Part shown: piece after piece, positions 53,980 to 64,000 of the stretch
Layout: each line of letters begins with the position of its first letter
Position numbering within the stretch: the stretch's first letter is position 1
Origin: Dipteris shenzhenensis
Lineage: Eukaryota; Polypodiophyta; Polypodiopsida; Gleicheniales
Assembly: GCA_047967505.1 (NCBI GenBank)
Contig: CM106538.1
Length of the DNA stretch: 64,000 bases
Strand: one strand, 5' to 3'
The notes under the pieces: generated by a model
What the model was told of the DNA's origin: nothing
Database searches by the model: none
Seen by the model: the letters and a program-made list of their open reading frames with translations, nothing else
Program-made: the position numbers and the translations under genes

Positions 53980-56134
53980 AATTCATTCAAGACCTCCAAT
54001 TTGTTCAACTAAGCAACCTAAAGTCAATGCACTAGTTTACATCAAAAGACGAGGGGAAAGGGCTTATTTTAGCTTATTTTTTGACATAAGTCAATCAAGA
54101 GACAGATAAGTACCATTAACTCTACAACATTTGACTTTTTCTATAAAACAACGTTCAATTTTGAGATCACAACAAGTCAATTTTCTCTTATTAGTAAAAA
54201 GGAAGAATGGGGGATGCATAAATATTAACTTGTCCTACTTCCTCCATTGGCCCAAGGAGAGAGGGGAATAACACCATCACCTCCTCCTTAAGAGGATCCA
54301 TCACTTAGGAGAAACTTATACACACCTTGAACTTGTGCTATTTATGGACCTTGAGGGATATCAAGGGATGTTAATGAAGGGGCATTCTCCCTTCATAGTC
54401 GGGGCAGGCATGCATGTATAACTTCTCTCTCTCTCTCTCTCCTTACATATTCATCACACAAGAAACCAATACTCTCACGAGGACGCTTTTCCTCCATCGA
54501 AGGGCCCAATCAACATCAAATTGATGGAGTCACTACACACATCTGCGTTCTTGAAAGTTTGGCTCGTTTGTAATTTAACTCTGGTTTCATGCAACCTCTC
54601 TTACAAGACACACATAACACAAGCTCTTTGTACTACAAAAAGTCAGAGAGTTTTTCAAAAAAATCCACAAATTCAAGAAGCTTGTATGCATTGTTTAACT
54701 CACTATCTATTTACATGATATCTTCCCTCAAAATCTACACATTGAGTTCACATTACTCCCCACAATCATGGCACTCCCCTAAATGGCATTCCATGTAGAG
54801 TGCCTTGATGTCACCCCACTAAATTGCCCCTATTGTGAGAAGTTACTCTCTAGCGGCTTTGATCCTATGTTTGAGGTTATGTGCTGACTCAAATGCTTTG
54901 CGGTAATCTTTGGGACACAAGCATTGGATGTTTGTCCATAACCCATGGAGAAGCTCCTAAGTTGGATTGCGAAATGTGCTCGCATATTGGAGTTGGTTGT
55001 TTCATGTGGGCCTTTTGTTATTTAAAAAGAAATAGCTCTTCAATTTGTCCACGTATAAAGGAGATGTCTATGTAGAGCCTCTACTAGTTGCAATGGGTAT
55101 CATTGGTGAATTGCTTCACCATTTGGGAGCATGGATGCTACTATTAACTCTCATGGACATGATTAAAAAATAGATCTCAGACTGATCACCCGTGAGATGA
55201 CAACTAAGGGATCAATCTTTCCCTTACCTTAGAAAAGTGATATCTCTAGAGTGACAATGTCTGCTGTAGTGGTCTTGTGCTCCTATGTAGCAAAAGATTA
55301 AGATGACTAATGTATGTTAAGGTCACTCTCAAGCTCTTGAACCCTTGTTCTTGCTCAAGACAAGCTAGAGCAATAGATCCCAAGCTTGATCTCCAAATGG
55401 TCCCATTGTCACCAAGCTTTTCTATTCATACAATCCCATTCATTTCTTCTTGGACCATCGATCCTTGTATTTGCAAGCCACTCCAAACACTCACCTCTTG
55501 CAATTTGGCTATGTGGGAGTCTACTCCAGCTATTGTCGGACCATTTTACTTAAACAGATTTCTAATGTGTCTAGGCAATTGCATCATGAACTTCATGGAC
55601 CCCAAACGCTTAGTCTCTTCAAATTGCAGCTGTATCATGGACTCCATTGCCAACATGTCTCTTGGTGTAGTGAAACATTTGATGGAATCACTAATGGTGG
55701 TTGAGGTGTCACTATCTCTTTAATGAGGTGACTCCACTATCTACAAAAGCAAGCTGGATGCAGGATCTCCTTATGGGTTGAAGAAGAGAGCTACGGCCAT
55801 GAGAGAATAAAATTGTGTACAAGACACACTAGGGTGCCTTGCTTCCGGTCGAGTACTCCTATTGCTCTTGTTAATAACCTTGGGATATTTGGAGAAATGG
55901 CAAAAACCATTGCTCTGGCTAGTTATTGGTCCTTCAAGTTGCTGCACAAAGTCCTTGTTTTGGGCACCATCAAAATCTGGTCCAGATCTATTTTCTTTTA
56001 AAGATGATGGGGTCCATTTGCCATTCCATTATAGAGGAGTTGTCTAGTTGCGCTTCGGATAGAGAACGATTCAAAGTTAGCATGGAGGGGAGGGATATCT
56101 GCCTGCTTGAGCTAACTACATTAGTATAGGGAGA
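53980..56134 (+). other. Interior of the third LTR element; no recognised coding
   Basis: Short frames only (for example 55,310-55,723). Nothing resembles gag or pol. It ends at the polypurine-like ATTAGTATAGGGAGA near 56,122-56,136, similar to TTAGTATAGGGGGAGA at 58,965-58,980. It also contains a partial LTR copy at 54,345-54,560 with (TC)n. Confidence 0.4.
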
Positions 56135-57116
56135 TATCACACCTGCACAAATACATGTGTAATTGAGAATGGAAGTTACTTGTGCTTCTACCAGAGAAAA
56201 TTAGTGTTGGCAAGGGTGTAGGGAAGGATAGCTATCATGACAAGAGAAATCACTAATCCGTGATTAGTAGACATTAAAACATTATTATATATATTGTACG
56301 CCAATGGTTTAATATGTATTTGTATTTATGATGGACACCGACCGATTTGTTATGGCGGTGGATCATTTGAGTAGATAGGACTAGTCGAGCTGGAGCCACT
56401 GGACATGTGATACTTATTTTAATAATAAAGATATGCACACACGTGTCTAGGTCCTAGGGGCAATAGGAAGGGGAGGATTACCAAAAAGCAAGTGAAGAAA
56501 AGTGAGCGAACCAAAAAAAGCGAGCAAAAAAAAACAATCAAAACAAAACAATAATAGATTGACAAATCCTTATTTTAGCAACTATCTAAGTTATTCAAAA
56601 GTCCATGAGAGAGTTAGACCTATGTCATTGCCAAGGCATCATTAGTAAAGATGCATCCCATCTTCACTCACTTTTACTCATTTAATTTTTTGTAATCCTT
56701 CATAATCAAGTTCTCTCTCTCCACCAACATAAGTGAGATCACCAATAAAATCTTCCACACACAAGTCAAAAGGTTCATAGGACTTCTTGAATGGAATAGT
56801 GCACATTACATGCATGTGCAAATGCTTGGTTTTTGAAACTCTATTCACTCTTGGAACAAAACCCATGTTTTTCTGTTTGCAAAAACCCTCCCTAATGAAT
56901 CACTCTTACATCCCACCAATCTAACAAAATCTAAAGAGTAAGTACATCCCTTTAATTAAAATGAATTCAATTTCAAAACAAATCAATCTTTGCTTATAGA
57001 ATTCAATGGTAGAAACCAAAATAGACAACATATTAACATGGCCCCTATTAGGTGAACTTTCCTCTAGATCCGATGTAAGAAATCAGCTAATTGTTTATTA
57101 AGTTCACATTTTGATG

Positions 57117-57424
57117 CATGAATTTTTACTAAATGGTGCAAAAGGTCATAATAATCATCTAAATCATGCCTTGCCATTGGTTTTGATATGTAACATAACC
57201 CCATTTGGATTTGTAAATCAAAAGGTACAGGACGTCAAAATTCTCATCTTTTGGACCAAAACAGGCAACGCGTTCCCTCTTTTGGCCCAAAAGATGAGAA
57301 TTTCGACATCCTGTATCTTTTGATTTACAATTCCAAATGGGGTCATGTTACATATCAAAACGAATGGCAAGGCATGATTTAGATTACTAATATAACCTTT
57401 TGCACCATTTAGTAAAAATTCATG
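57117..57424. repeat. 308-bp palindrome with 138-bp arms
   Basis: Left arm 57,117-57,254 and right arm 57,287-57,424 are inverted copies with about a dozen differences. The innermost AAATTCTCATCTTTTGG is matched exactly by CCAAAAGATGAGAATTT, around a loop of about 32 bases. Frames on the two strands translate to nearly the same 70-residue peptide purely because of the symmetry. A transcript would fold into a long hairpin. Confidence 0.9.
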
Positions 57425-57499
57425 TCTCAAATTGAAATTTTTACTAATTTCTTGCACTAGATTTAGAGCAAGACCTCTCATAATATGTTATGATCATGT

Positions 57500-57860
57500 T
57501 CGATGTTGAAGTTTTTATTGAATGATGCACTTAAACTATATGCTACTTGTTGGTAGCCAAAGCATTTCTATGCAAGCTCATCTCATGATAATAAACAACA
57601 CTATTACTATTGTAGACTTACAAGCTTATGTTATAATCATCTTCAAAATTATGGTGATACTATAAAACTTTATCAACTATCAGTACATACATATAGTGAG
57701 ATTATGTTTTTCTCACGTGATGCACTTCAACTATATAGTACATGTTGTTGATAGCCAAAGTATTTTCTATTTAGCTCATCTCATAGAATATAGAACACTA
57801 TTACTAATGTGCACTTGCAATATTATGTTATAATTATGTTCAATGTTGAGGAAGCACTAT
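57500..57860. repeat. Diverged tandem duplication, about 210-bp period
   Basis: TGATGCACTTAAACTATATG ... GGTAGCCAAAGCATTTCTAT near 57,521 recurs as TGATGCACTTCAACTATATA ... ATAGCCAAAGTATTTTCTAT near 57,718. Both continue through AGCTCATCTCAT and ATTATGTTATAAT. Confidence 0.7.
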
Positions 57861-58900
57861 AAATCTTTATTAATGATGAGTAAATACATACAATGAGATA
57901 TATGTGTTGGTAGCCCAACCATTTCTGCTTTGCTCGCTTTTTCTCGCTTGCTTATTTGGTCCTACTCACTTGACATTGCTCGCTTGATAGACTGCCTCTA
58001 GGAAGGGAAGGGTGCATTAAGGTGTATTGAATGGTAGATGCATGGGTCATAGGATAAGGGTAGATGTACATGGAAAGATGGAACTTGAGTGATCTCAAGG
58101 GACATTATGAAAGGGTATCACCCTTCCATTGTGAATCTCACATAGCATTCTTCATTTACCTTGCATTCATCCGCCATCTCTCTCCAACCTTGCATGTAGG
58201 TCGAAATAGAAACTAGTACTCTCACGAGGGCGCTCTTCCCTATTGGAGGGCCAATCGACATTCGAATTCTGCATGCATTGCACACATTTCATTCTCGAGA
58301 AGTCTGGTTCTTCAGAGCATCGACAATCCACTACCGAGACGAGAAGAGAAGGAGAAGAAGCAAGCACCTAAGAGGACGCAAGCGTGCGAGACGACAACCA
58401 ACGCAACGTGCACAAAAGGAAGCCGTACGAGAAGGTGACACATAGAGAAGATTGCACGCAGAAGGCATAACGAGAGAGCGCTAAAAAGGGCACGTGCATG
58501 GAGGGCTGGACAGAGGACTGCACGGAAAGATTCGCATGGAGAAGATTGTTGTGGCCGTATGTGGACACTTGATGTCCCCTGTATGCAACTTGAGACCTGT
58601 TGCAAGTTGTGAGAGAAGGTCGTCTTTATAACCCGAGTTTTGGAGGTCCTCGACGGATGCTCCCAAGCAAAATACGAGTTGCGCCTCAGTTTCTTGCAAA
58701 TCTTGTTTTGTGGAGTCCCTGAGGTAAAAGCTTTCTCTGATTTTTTGGGTCCACAGTGTCCTAAGGTGGTGCCTCCAGTGCGAATAGACCCTTACAACCC
58801 TTAAACCGTGAGGAAAAGAGACCCCCCCATTTCCCCAACGGAAAGTGGGATTGGAACAAGATTTAAGGGGATGATCCACCCATCCAAGTACCCCCTATAC

Positions 58901-60876
58901 TGGTATGTAGAGCTCTCTTCGAGACTCCTATGCAACCTATAGCTGCCTGCTTGTCCTAGCTAAATTAGTATAGGGGGAGATGACATTTGCATATATATAT
59001 ATATATATTGGTGCCCAGGGTATTTCTGTGCCAATGTATGCACTAAGTGTACAAGAATGAGTGTAGAAGGCAGATCGCTTGTGAAGTTGGGATAGAAAGA
59101 GGCAAACTGCTCGTCCTCTTCCATTCCATGCTGGGCCTACAAGGCAGACTGCTAAATGGGCTTGAATGCTCAGAGAGGTGATGCTGAATAGGGAGCAAGG
59201 AGTCCCCTTTTCAAGGCTGAACCCCGGCTTGGGCACTGCACCAGTCTCCCCTGCTGCCGGCCTGTCTGCTGGCCCGGTACGATGGGTGTCTAGCTGTATC
59301 TGCCTGCTCCAAAATGGCCTTCTTGCAAGGACAGCTACATAGTATACCGGCTTTGCCAAGCCTGTATGGCAGATTTGGTAGCTGTCCTACCATCGCCCAC
59401 GATCTGCCATGACAGCCCCTTGTGGCTTCATCGTCTAGACTACAGCCAGTACCCATGCAGGAGCTCACAGGTCAGGAAAACCTGTGACACATGCACATGC
59501 AACATCTGCATGTGCACACGCAACTTCTGCATGCATGCAATACCTTTAAAAGCCATCAAATTCAATAATAGTGGCTATAACAGCAGTTTACATGTCCTTC
59601 TATAGAGCGCGCCAACATTAAAAACTACCATACCTACAAGCTGGGAGCCATAGAATGATAGTGTACTGCTCAGCATTAAAAGCAAGGACTTTGGTTGGTA
59701 ATCCATTGCTTAACGAGTTTTTTATTTTGAAGCACCAATTACGTACGTTTTGCCATGGGCAAGGTCACTAAGGATATCATTGAAATTTGACTCAAGTTTC
59801 AATATTTAGGAAAAGGATAATAGTTTGCGTGGGGAAATGCCATGAAAGATGCCTAGTCAAGAAGCATAAACAAGTATTTGAGTCTTCCACTATGTTGCAA
59901 TAGCATGCTCACAAGCTACAGCACCCAAGGTCATGCTTGAGAAGCACTGACATGAAAGCCAAAAAAGGAGACGAGACCATCCACATACTCGATTCAACGA
60001 AAAATGCCACATGTAATCCTGCAAAAGAATCAGCTTCCATTGACTCCTTGATTGTGTTTAGTCTGTCGATGGTCTGCAGCACAAATGTTTACTATGCTTA
60101 AGAAGTATAATACATCTAATAAACTGTAGGGAGTATTACAAAACTGATACATGGCACCAGCTCCGTGCCTCTCGAAACTCTGCTGATTTGCCAGCTCTCA
60201 GATCCATATCCCAGATTCTCACTTGAACCAATGCAAGACAAGACAGTACATTACCAGATTTTTGGCCCACAAAACTTTGGCTTAAAAAATTGTGACAGGA
60301 CCTAGCAAAAACACTCACAGATAAGCACATATGTGCACCCTGAATAGCTTCTACATTTTCCACATCTCACCAAAATTACGAGGGGAGATTTCATTGCAGA
60401 ATTGTCTCTGGAACATTGCACATCAGATTGATCATGCAAAGAGGGGCTATTCTACCAGGCAGCAGCCAGCACTATTTCCACTACATACTCTGGTCCTTTT
60501 CAATAGCTCCTCTAAATCTAGGGTGCATGGCCCTTTCAGGCTTCAACACAGTTCTGTCTACGGATCAGAGATACCATATTTAAATTGAATCCCTCTGCTT
60601 TGATGTCGTTTCACCACATCGCTGCATTTCATAAGTTGAAATAGCACAGCCAAAACCAAGCTTTAATGTTCGTAAACAGTCTTGTTCTTCGTAGATACGT
60701 CTCTACTTACCACACCTTCAAAGTTAACCCTCAAGACCCTCCCCCTAAAAAAAGGTATCACGATGCCTTTCTCAAAAAGTGGCATTTTGGTAAGCTGTGT
60801 GTCTACATGTAAGAAACCCAATCCAGCTTCAAGCACAAACATGGTTAACAAGTCATTGCTTCTGCAAAAGACAACA
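58901..60876. other. Intergenic; LEAFY 3' flank
   Basis: (AT)n lies at about 58,990-59,009 just after the polypurine-like TAGTATAGGGGGAGA. 59,490-59,540 is rich in GCATGTGCA words. Frames at 59,211-59,468 and 58,937-59,359 have no domain. The last several hundred bases before 60,876 are the presumed LEAFY 3' UTR on the minus strand; no poly(A) site was fixed. Confidence 0.5.
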
Positions 60877-61215
60877 TCATTCATAGCTGCAACTATCACT
60901 ATCCTTACTCTTCTCCTGATGGCAAAGCTGTCTAAGCTTTGTGGGCACATACCAAATACGAAGCTTCTCATTTCTGTTGAATACACCTTCAATGTCCCAA
61001 CCATTTTCTCTAGCCATCTCTACCAAGGGATAATAGCAAGCTTGTCGCCATGCACCCACATTTTCTCCACGCTCTTTAAACATTTTTCTCAAATGGTTTG
61101 ATTTCTCCAGGTCCAGGCAATGCAAAGCATAACAATGTACATAATGTCTCATCTTCGGTTTGTTGATATAACTTGCACCTTTCAGCTTGGCATGGCGAAA
61201 CACTTGGTTCGTCAC
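60877..61215 (-). CDS. LFY: LFY exon 3 (DNA-binding domain, C-terminal part)
   Basis: The acceptor TGACTTGCAG precedes GTGACGAACCAAGTG (VTNQV), phase 0. The exon ends [13 protein letters not shown] and stop. The residue three after the interface histidine is Lys here where Arabidopsis has Arg (R390). Confidence 0.95.
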   Translation of the reverse strand: MTNQVFRHAKLKGASYINKPKMRHYVHCYALHCLDLEKSNHLRKMFKERGENVGAWRQACYYPLVEMARENGWDIEGVFNRNEKLRIWYVPTKLRQLCHQEKSKDSDSCSYE

Positions 61216-62947
61216 CTGCAAGTCATTACAGAAGTGTCAGACACCACTAAACAAACTAGTCTTCCTTAAGATCCACGGATTAGGGATTGAGCTATCAATT
61301 AAAAACTATAAAGTTCTCATATGCTTTCTCAGGAAGCATTCTCAGAAGTCTGCCAAGCCAACGTTCTTTCACATTGAAACAAACTGCTCATATAAAAACT
61401 AACCGATTAAACAAATTAACCAAGAGTGGTAGAGTAGAGTGGGCACCTACTAGAAGAGGAAAGAAACATCATGGAGCAGAAGCCAAAACTAACACGTTAT
61501 CTAACAGAGAATGTGATATTCATTTCAGATCAGATGAGACAATAGGCGACACAAGAAATTTTCCTATACAAAAGATCTCTCCAAAATGATTTTTTAAACG
61601 AATTTTTGCGGCAACAGTTTCCTACATGAAGACCCTGCACGTCATTACTCGAGGAAGGGATGGTAAAGAAAACTTCAAAACAATTGCATCGTTCTCAAAA
61701 CCTAAAGATCTCCAAAACTACTAAACATTTCCGTTGTTATCAAAACTTAAAAATTAACATTACCAGTGATATACCTTCGTAGGACACTTTTCCCCTCTTT
61801 CTTTCGAAATCTGCTGGACTTCATCTAAAAACCTGGCACACTGCTCATAGAGATCAAAGAGGTAATCTAGACCATTCTTTTTCCCCCTGGCAACTTCACC
61901 AGGTTCTGTCACTATAAAAGGATGCTCCCTTGGTTTGTCATCCCCATCCTCCCCGGGTTCTCGAGATAGCCTCCGCTTTTGTTTCTTTTTACCGAGTTTC
62001 CTGCCATCATTATCACTACTCGGCTCTGGGATAGCCAGAAGTCCAGGAGGGCCAAACTGAGCGTGGCTTTGCTCTAAGAGAACAGCTTCCTTGGAGTTCA
62101 AAGGGCCAACAGCAGCAACAGCATCAGGAAACATCATCTCATTATCTCCTCTTTGCTCCCTGGTTCCTGCAGAGAGAGAGCAACTTTTCAGCTGATTTCT
62201 CCAATTTCAACTTTATCCAGACTTCATGGAGAGAAACAGGCAACAAACCCATCCCGTTTTAAAAACTAGAGCCTAAGGACTGTCCCTGAACTTGAAAAGC
62301 AGTTTAGCAGCAGATGTACACCTACAATGGCCCCTCTTGGCGCCCAAATGCAGATGACACAAGTCGTGCAAGGCAAATGGAATCAATCCCTAAACCTAAA
62401 ACGCTTGCCTTCCAACAAATGGAAGTTCAAAGGCGGAAGGAGCAAAAGAACGGCCAAAACAATACGCTTTGATGAAAGAGTTAAATACCAAAACGATTAA
62501 ATTGAATGATAGAAAATCGAGTACTGTACCCTCCATAGAAGTTGCAATCTCATCGGGTTGGCGCTTCTTGCCGCTCTTCGAAAGGAGCTGCAGGCGTTGC
62601 TGTTCCATCTCCTCGTCCTGTCGCTTCTTCTCGGCTCGGATTGCCGACTTGAACCCGTACTTTTCTCCAACAAGCAGATCGATGTGGTATCCCTCCAGCA
62701 TGGTCTTAATCACGTCTTCAATTTCTTGCTCTGTCATGTTCACGAGAGTACTGACGGTGAAACCCATTTCCATTACCTTTGCAATAGTGGTCAATCGCAC
62801 CCCATAGTCTTTGAAAAGGTCTTCCAGTGACTTCAACTGCTTGCAATTGGCCAAAGGGAAGGCAACGTCCATAGGCTGGACCTCCTTGCGAGGTAATAGC
62901 CTCCGTTCCCACCGGAACATGGCCCCGGGAAAGTTTTCCGGATCCAG
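60877..62947 (-). CDS. LFY: LEAFY/FLORICAULA transcription factor
   Basis: Three exons (62,947-62,530, 62,166-61,775, 61,215-60,877) give 382 residues if counted from the CTG at 62,947. LEAFY is a plant-specific nuclear DNA-binding protein that controls floral identity in angiosperms and cell division or shoot development in ferns and mosses. Residues 36-107 are the N-terminal SAM oligomerisation domain ([51 protein letters not shown]). A basic KKKQKRR follows at 199-205. Residues 221-372 are the helix-turn-helix DNA-binding domain ([72 protein letters not shown]). Both introns are in the conserved family positions and are small (363 and 559 bp). By my count the specificity residues equivalent to Arabidopsis H312, R345 and H387 are H294, R327 and H369, the vascular-plant type. 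The first in-frame ATG is only at 62,920. Length and splice sites are intact. Confidence 0.95.
61775..62166 (-). CDS. LFY: LFY exon 2 (linker and first part of the DNA-binding domain)
   Basis: The acceptor CTCTCTCTGCAG precedes GAACCAGGGAG; the first two bases complete a Gly codon with the last base of exon 1. It ends GEKCPTK before donor GTATATC, phase 0. The variable linker is basic, then acidic ([14 protein letters not shown]). Confidence 0.95.
62530..62947 (-). CDS. LFY: LFY exon 1 (SAM domain), start uncertain
   Basis: The coding frame reaches a donor GGGTACAG at 62,529. In the frame upstream of FRWERR there is no ATG before a TAG at 62,995-62,993. Candidates are CTG at 62,947 ([10 protein letters not shown], matching the family's Met-Asp-Pro start), ATG at 62,920 (MFRWERR), or an upstream exon joined at the acceptor-like TTTTTTAG ending at 62,993. 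Confidence 0.85.
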
Positions 62948-62992
62948 CTTGATGGTGGTGAGCAGCAACTTCAACGTACAAGAATTGCTGTG

Positions 62993-64000
62993 CTAAAAAA
63001 GACGAGACGCTCCACTCCGCAGATCAGCGTGTACAGTTGCACCAGTATCCCTGGAGTCCAAGCACCGGTTATCCTGGAAAAGCCGTAGCCCAAAGAAGAG
63101 AGCGATTTGGTATGTTGTGTCCAACAGATAAGAGCACCAATGTAGGGTAACTTCAGGAGGGATATCCTAAGTTAGGATAACGTCGTTATACCTTCTTCAA
63201 GGCCGTCTGGCATTGTAGACGCTAAAAGACGTGGCGCGAGTAACCATGAAGGGATGAATGGCCGTGCGGACAAGAAAACAAAAAATGGCAGTAATGATGA
63301 TATTTGCAAGCACGGGGCCCAAAAGAAGGTCGAGCACTCGCAAAGACGGGTTTCCACAAAGAGTCCAGGATGTGGAGAGAAATGCCAGAAAGCCCGTGGA
63401 TATGGTGCAAAGCAAGCAAGCGGGCACAATGGGGGTTCCGATGATGACACTGCAGAGAAGAAGCAGCAACGGTTCGACTGCTGCTACTACGAAAGAAGCA
63501 AGCTGATGCTGAAGACTGCTCCGAGCACTAGAAGACTTGGGCGTGACTTGCTGCGGAGCAAGAAATTAGCCAAGTAAAGAAGAAGCAACAATCTTTATGT
63601 CTGCAGCTAGCTAGCTAGCAAGCATGATTTTGAAGAACACAGACTGGGTGTTTGAGAACGACAACGATGATGATGATGAGGAGGAATGCTAGCTAGCTAA
63701 TAGAGCTGCAAGCTACCTGATGCTAAAGAAGAAGCAAGACGTCTGTGATGGGAAAGTGAACAAGGAGAGGTTTGATGTCCAGTGCCCTGTGGGATTGAGA
63801 AGGGTCTTCTGAATGATGATAAAAGGGGGATGACCCCTTTGAGGCTTCAGTAGTGCTTCAGAAAGGTGATGATCACAGTGATGATGATGTTAGGGGTGTT
63901 TGCAGCAGCAGCCATGAGGGCAGGGGAGAGACATTCCCTTTGGTGAATATATGAGGGGATCTGGGAAACAGCAGCAGCAGCAGCAGCAGCAGAAACTGCT
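62993..64000 (-). promoter_or_regulatory. LFY 5' UTR and upstream region
   Basis: On the minus strand TCTCGTCTTTTTTAG at 62,993 looks like a splice acceptor. Further upstream the strand is C/T-rich. It holds GATGATGATGATGA near 63,668, CTAGCTAGCTAGC near 63,605 and again near 63,690, and (CAG)8 at 63,969-63,992. I cannot place the transcription start or a TATA box. Plus-strand frames at 63,254-63,577 are charged but unsupported. Confidence 0.4.
63969..63992. repeat. (CAG)8 trinucleotide repeat
   Basis: Eight uninterrupted units at the right edge, about 1 kb upstream of LFY. Confidence 0.95.

Larger units (their letters stand above)
56477..57998. mobile_element. TIR foldback/MITE-like DNA element, about 1.5 kb
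   Basis: The ends carry imperfect terminal inverted repeats of about 45 bp. Left (from 56,486): AAGCAAGTGAAGAAAAGTGA, then GCGAACC and AAAGCGAGCAAA. Right, reverse complement: AAGCGAGC, CAAGTGAG, GGACCAAATAAGC and AAAGCGAGCAAA. The near-identical 13-base words TAGGAAGGGGAGG (56,464) and TAGGAAGGGAAGGG (57,999) stand just outside as a possible target duplication. The element interrupts an LTR, which proves that it is an insertion. It holds a large palindrome and a duplicated segment but no transposase. The superfamily is unknown. Confidence 0.6.
56135..58900 (+). repeat. 3' LTR of the third family, split by an insertion
   Basis: Homology with copy A runs to about 56,455, stops, and resumes at about 58,010, continuing to the CCCCTATAC end before TGGTATG at 58,901. 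The intervening 1.5 kb is a separate TIR element. Confidence 0.5.

Noticed and set aside
57111-57481. Two similar 70-87 residue proteins on opposite strands
   Set aside because: The similarity is a consequence of the palindrome; neither has start context or family support.
58312-58605. Leu/Cys-rich minus-strand ORF as a membrane protein
   Set aside because: It lies in the right part of a split LTR, overlaps other frames and has no conserved segment.
63172-63577. Several frames on both strands upstream of LFY as genes
   Set aside because: Low complexity, no domain, mutually overlapping. More likely 5' flank or UTR.

Overview
The window looks like nuclear DNA of a land plant with a repeat-rich genome. 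I infer a fern or another non-angiosperm vascular plant. The evidence is one clear LEAFY/FLORICAULA transcription-factor gene with the two introns typical of the family, the last three exons of a plant Deg-type serine protease gene, and almost everything else made of plant-type retrotransposons (Ty1/copia, LINE, a Ty3/gypsy-like gag), a CACTA transposon remnant, foldback DNA and microsatellites. I see no CRISPR, operon or phage structure. I did not find rRNA or tRNA genes, but I made no systematic tRNA search.

Left part (1-14.5 kb): a Ty3/gypsy-like gag runs off the left edge on the minus strand. It is followed by short tandem repeats and a LINE C-terminal fragment. Three spliced exons on the plus strand (7,086-9,546) encode the C-terminal PDZ half of a Deg protease resembling plant DEG10; its protease exons were not found. 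A complete, very young, non-autonomous copia element with a single gag ORF (a TR-GAG element) lies at 10,495-13,032. It has two 286-bp LTRs that I read as identical and a perfect 5-bp target duplication (GTACA). A LINE ORF1-type fragment follows on the plus strand.

14.5-31 kb: a 4.2-kb decayed minus-strand LINE meets the previous LINE tail-to-tail at a compound (TC)n(CA)n microsatellite. Fragments of a copia family follow, with pol on the plus strand fused head-on to gag on the minus strand at 21,528. Next is a 3.9-kb coding-poor LTR element (24,426-28,311, minus orientation, target duplication AGAAC) whose left LTR and flank were tandemly duplicated, and then degenerate minisatellites.

31-42 kb: a minus-strand copia element has lost the reverse-transcriptase active-site segment. 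Its 3' LTR is tandemly duplicated and carries TTTAGGGTTAGGG motifs. Its long leader holds a duplicated 253-bp unit with a strong hairpin. A CACTA (Ptta/En-Spm-like) remnant, two long polypurine tracts and a second chimeric copia fragment follow.

42-59 kb: a copia element (42,051-46,232) has lost most of gag and the protease. A small RNase H remnant and a coding-poor LTR element follow. Another LTR family comes next; a 1.5-kb TIR element containing a 308-bp palindrome has inserted into its 3' LTR.

59-64 kb: LEAFY on the minus strand (60,877 to about 62,947), three exons, intact. The position where many LEAFY proteins begin with Met-Asp-Pro has a CTG codon here, in a good initiation context.

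The two cellular genes (Deg protease, LEAFY) show no functional link to each other. The rest is a nested record of transposition, deletion and tandem duplication.
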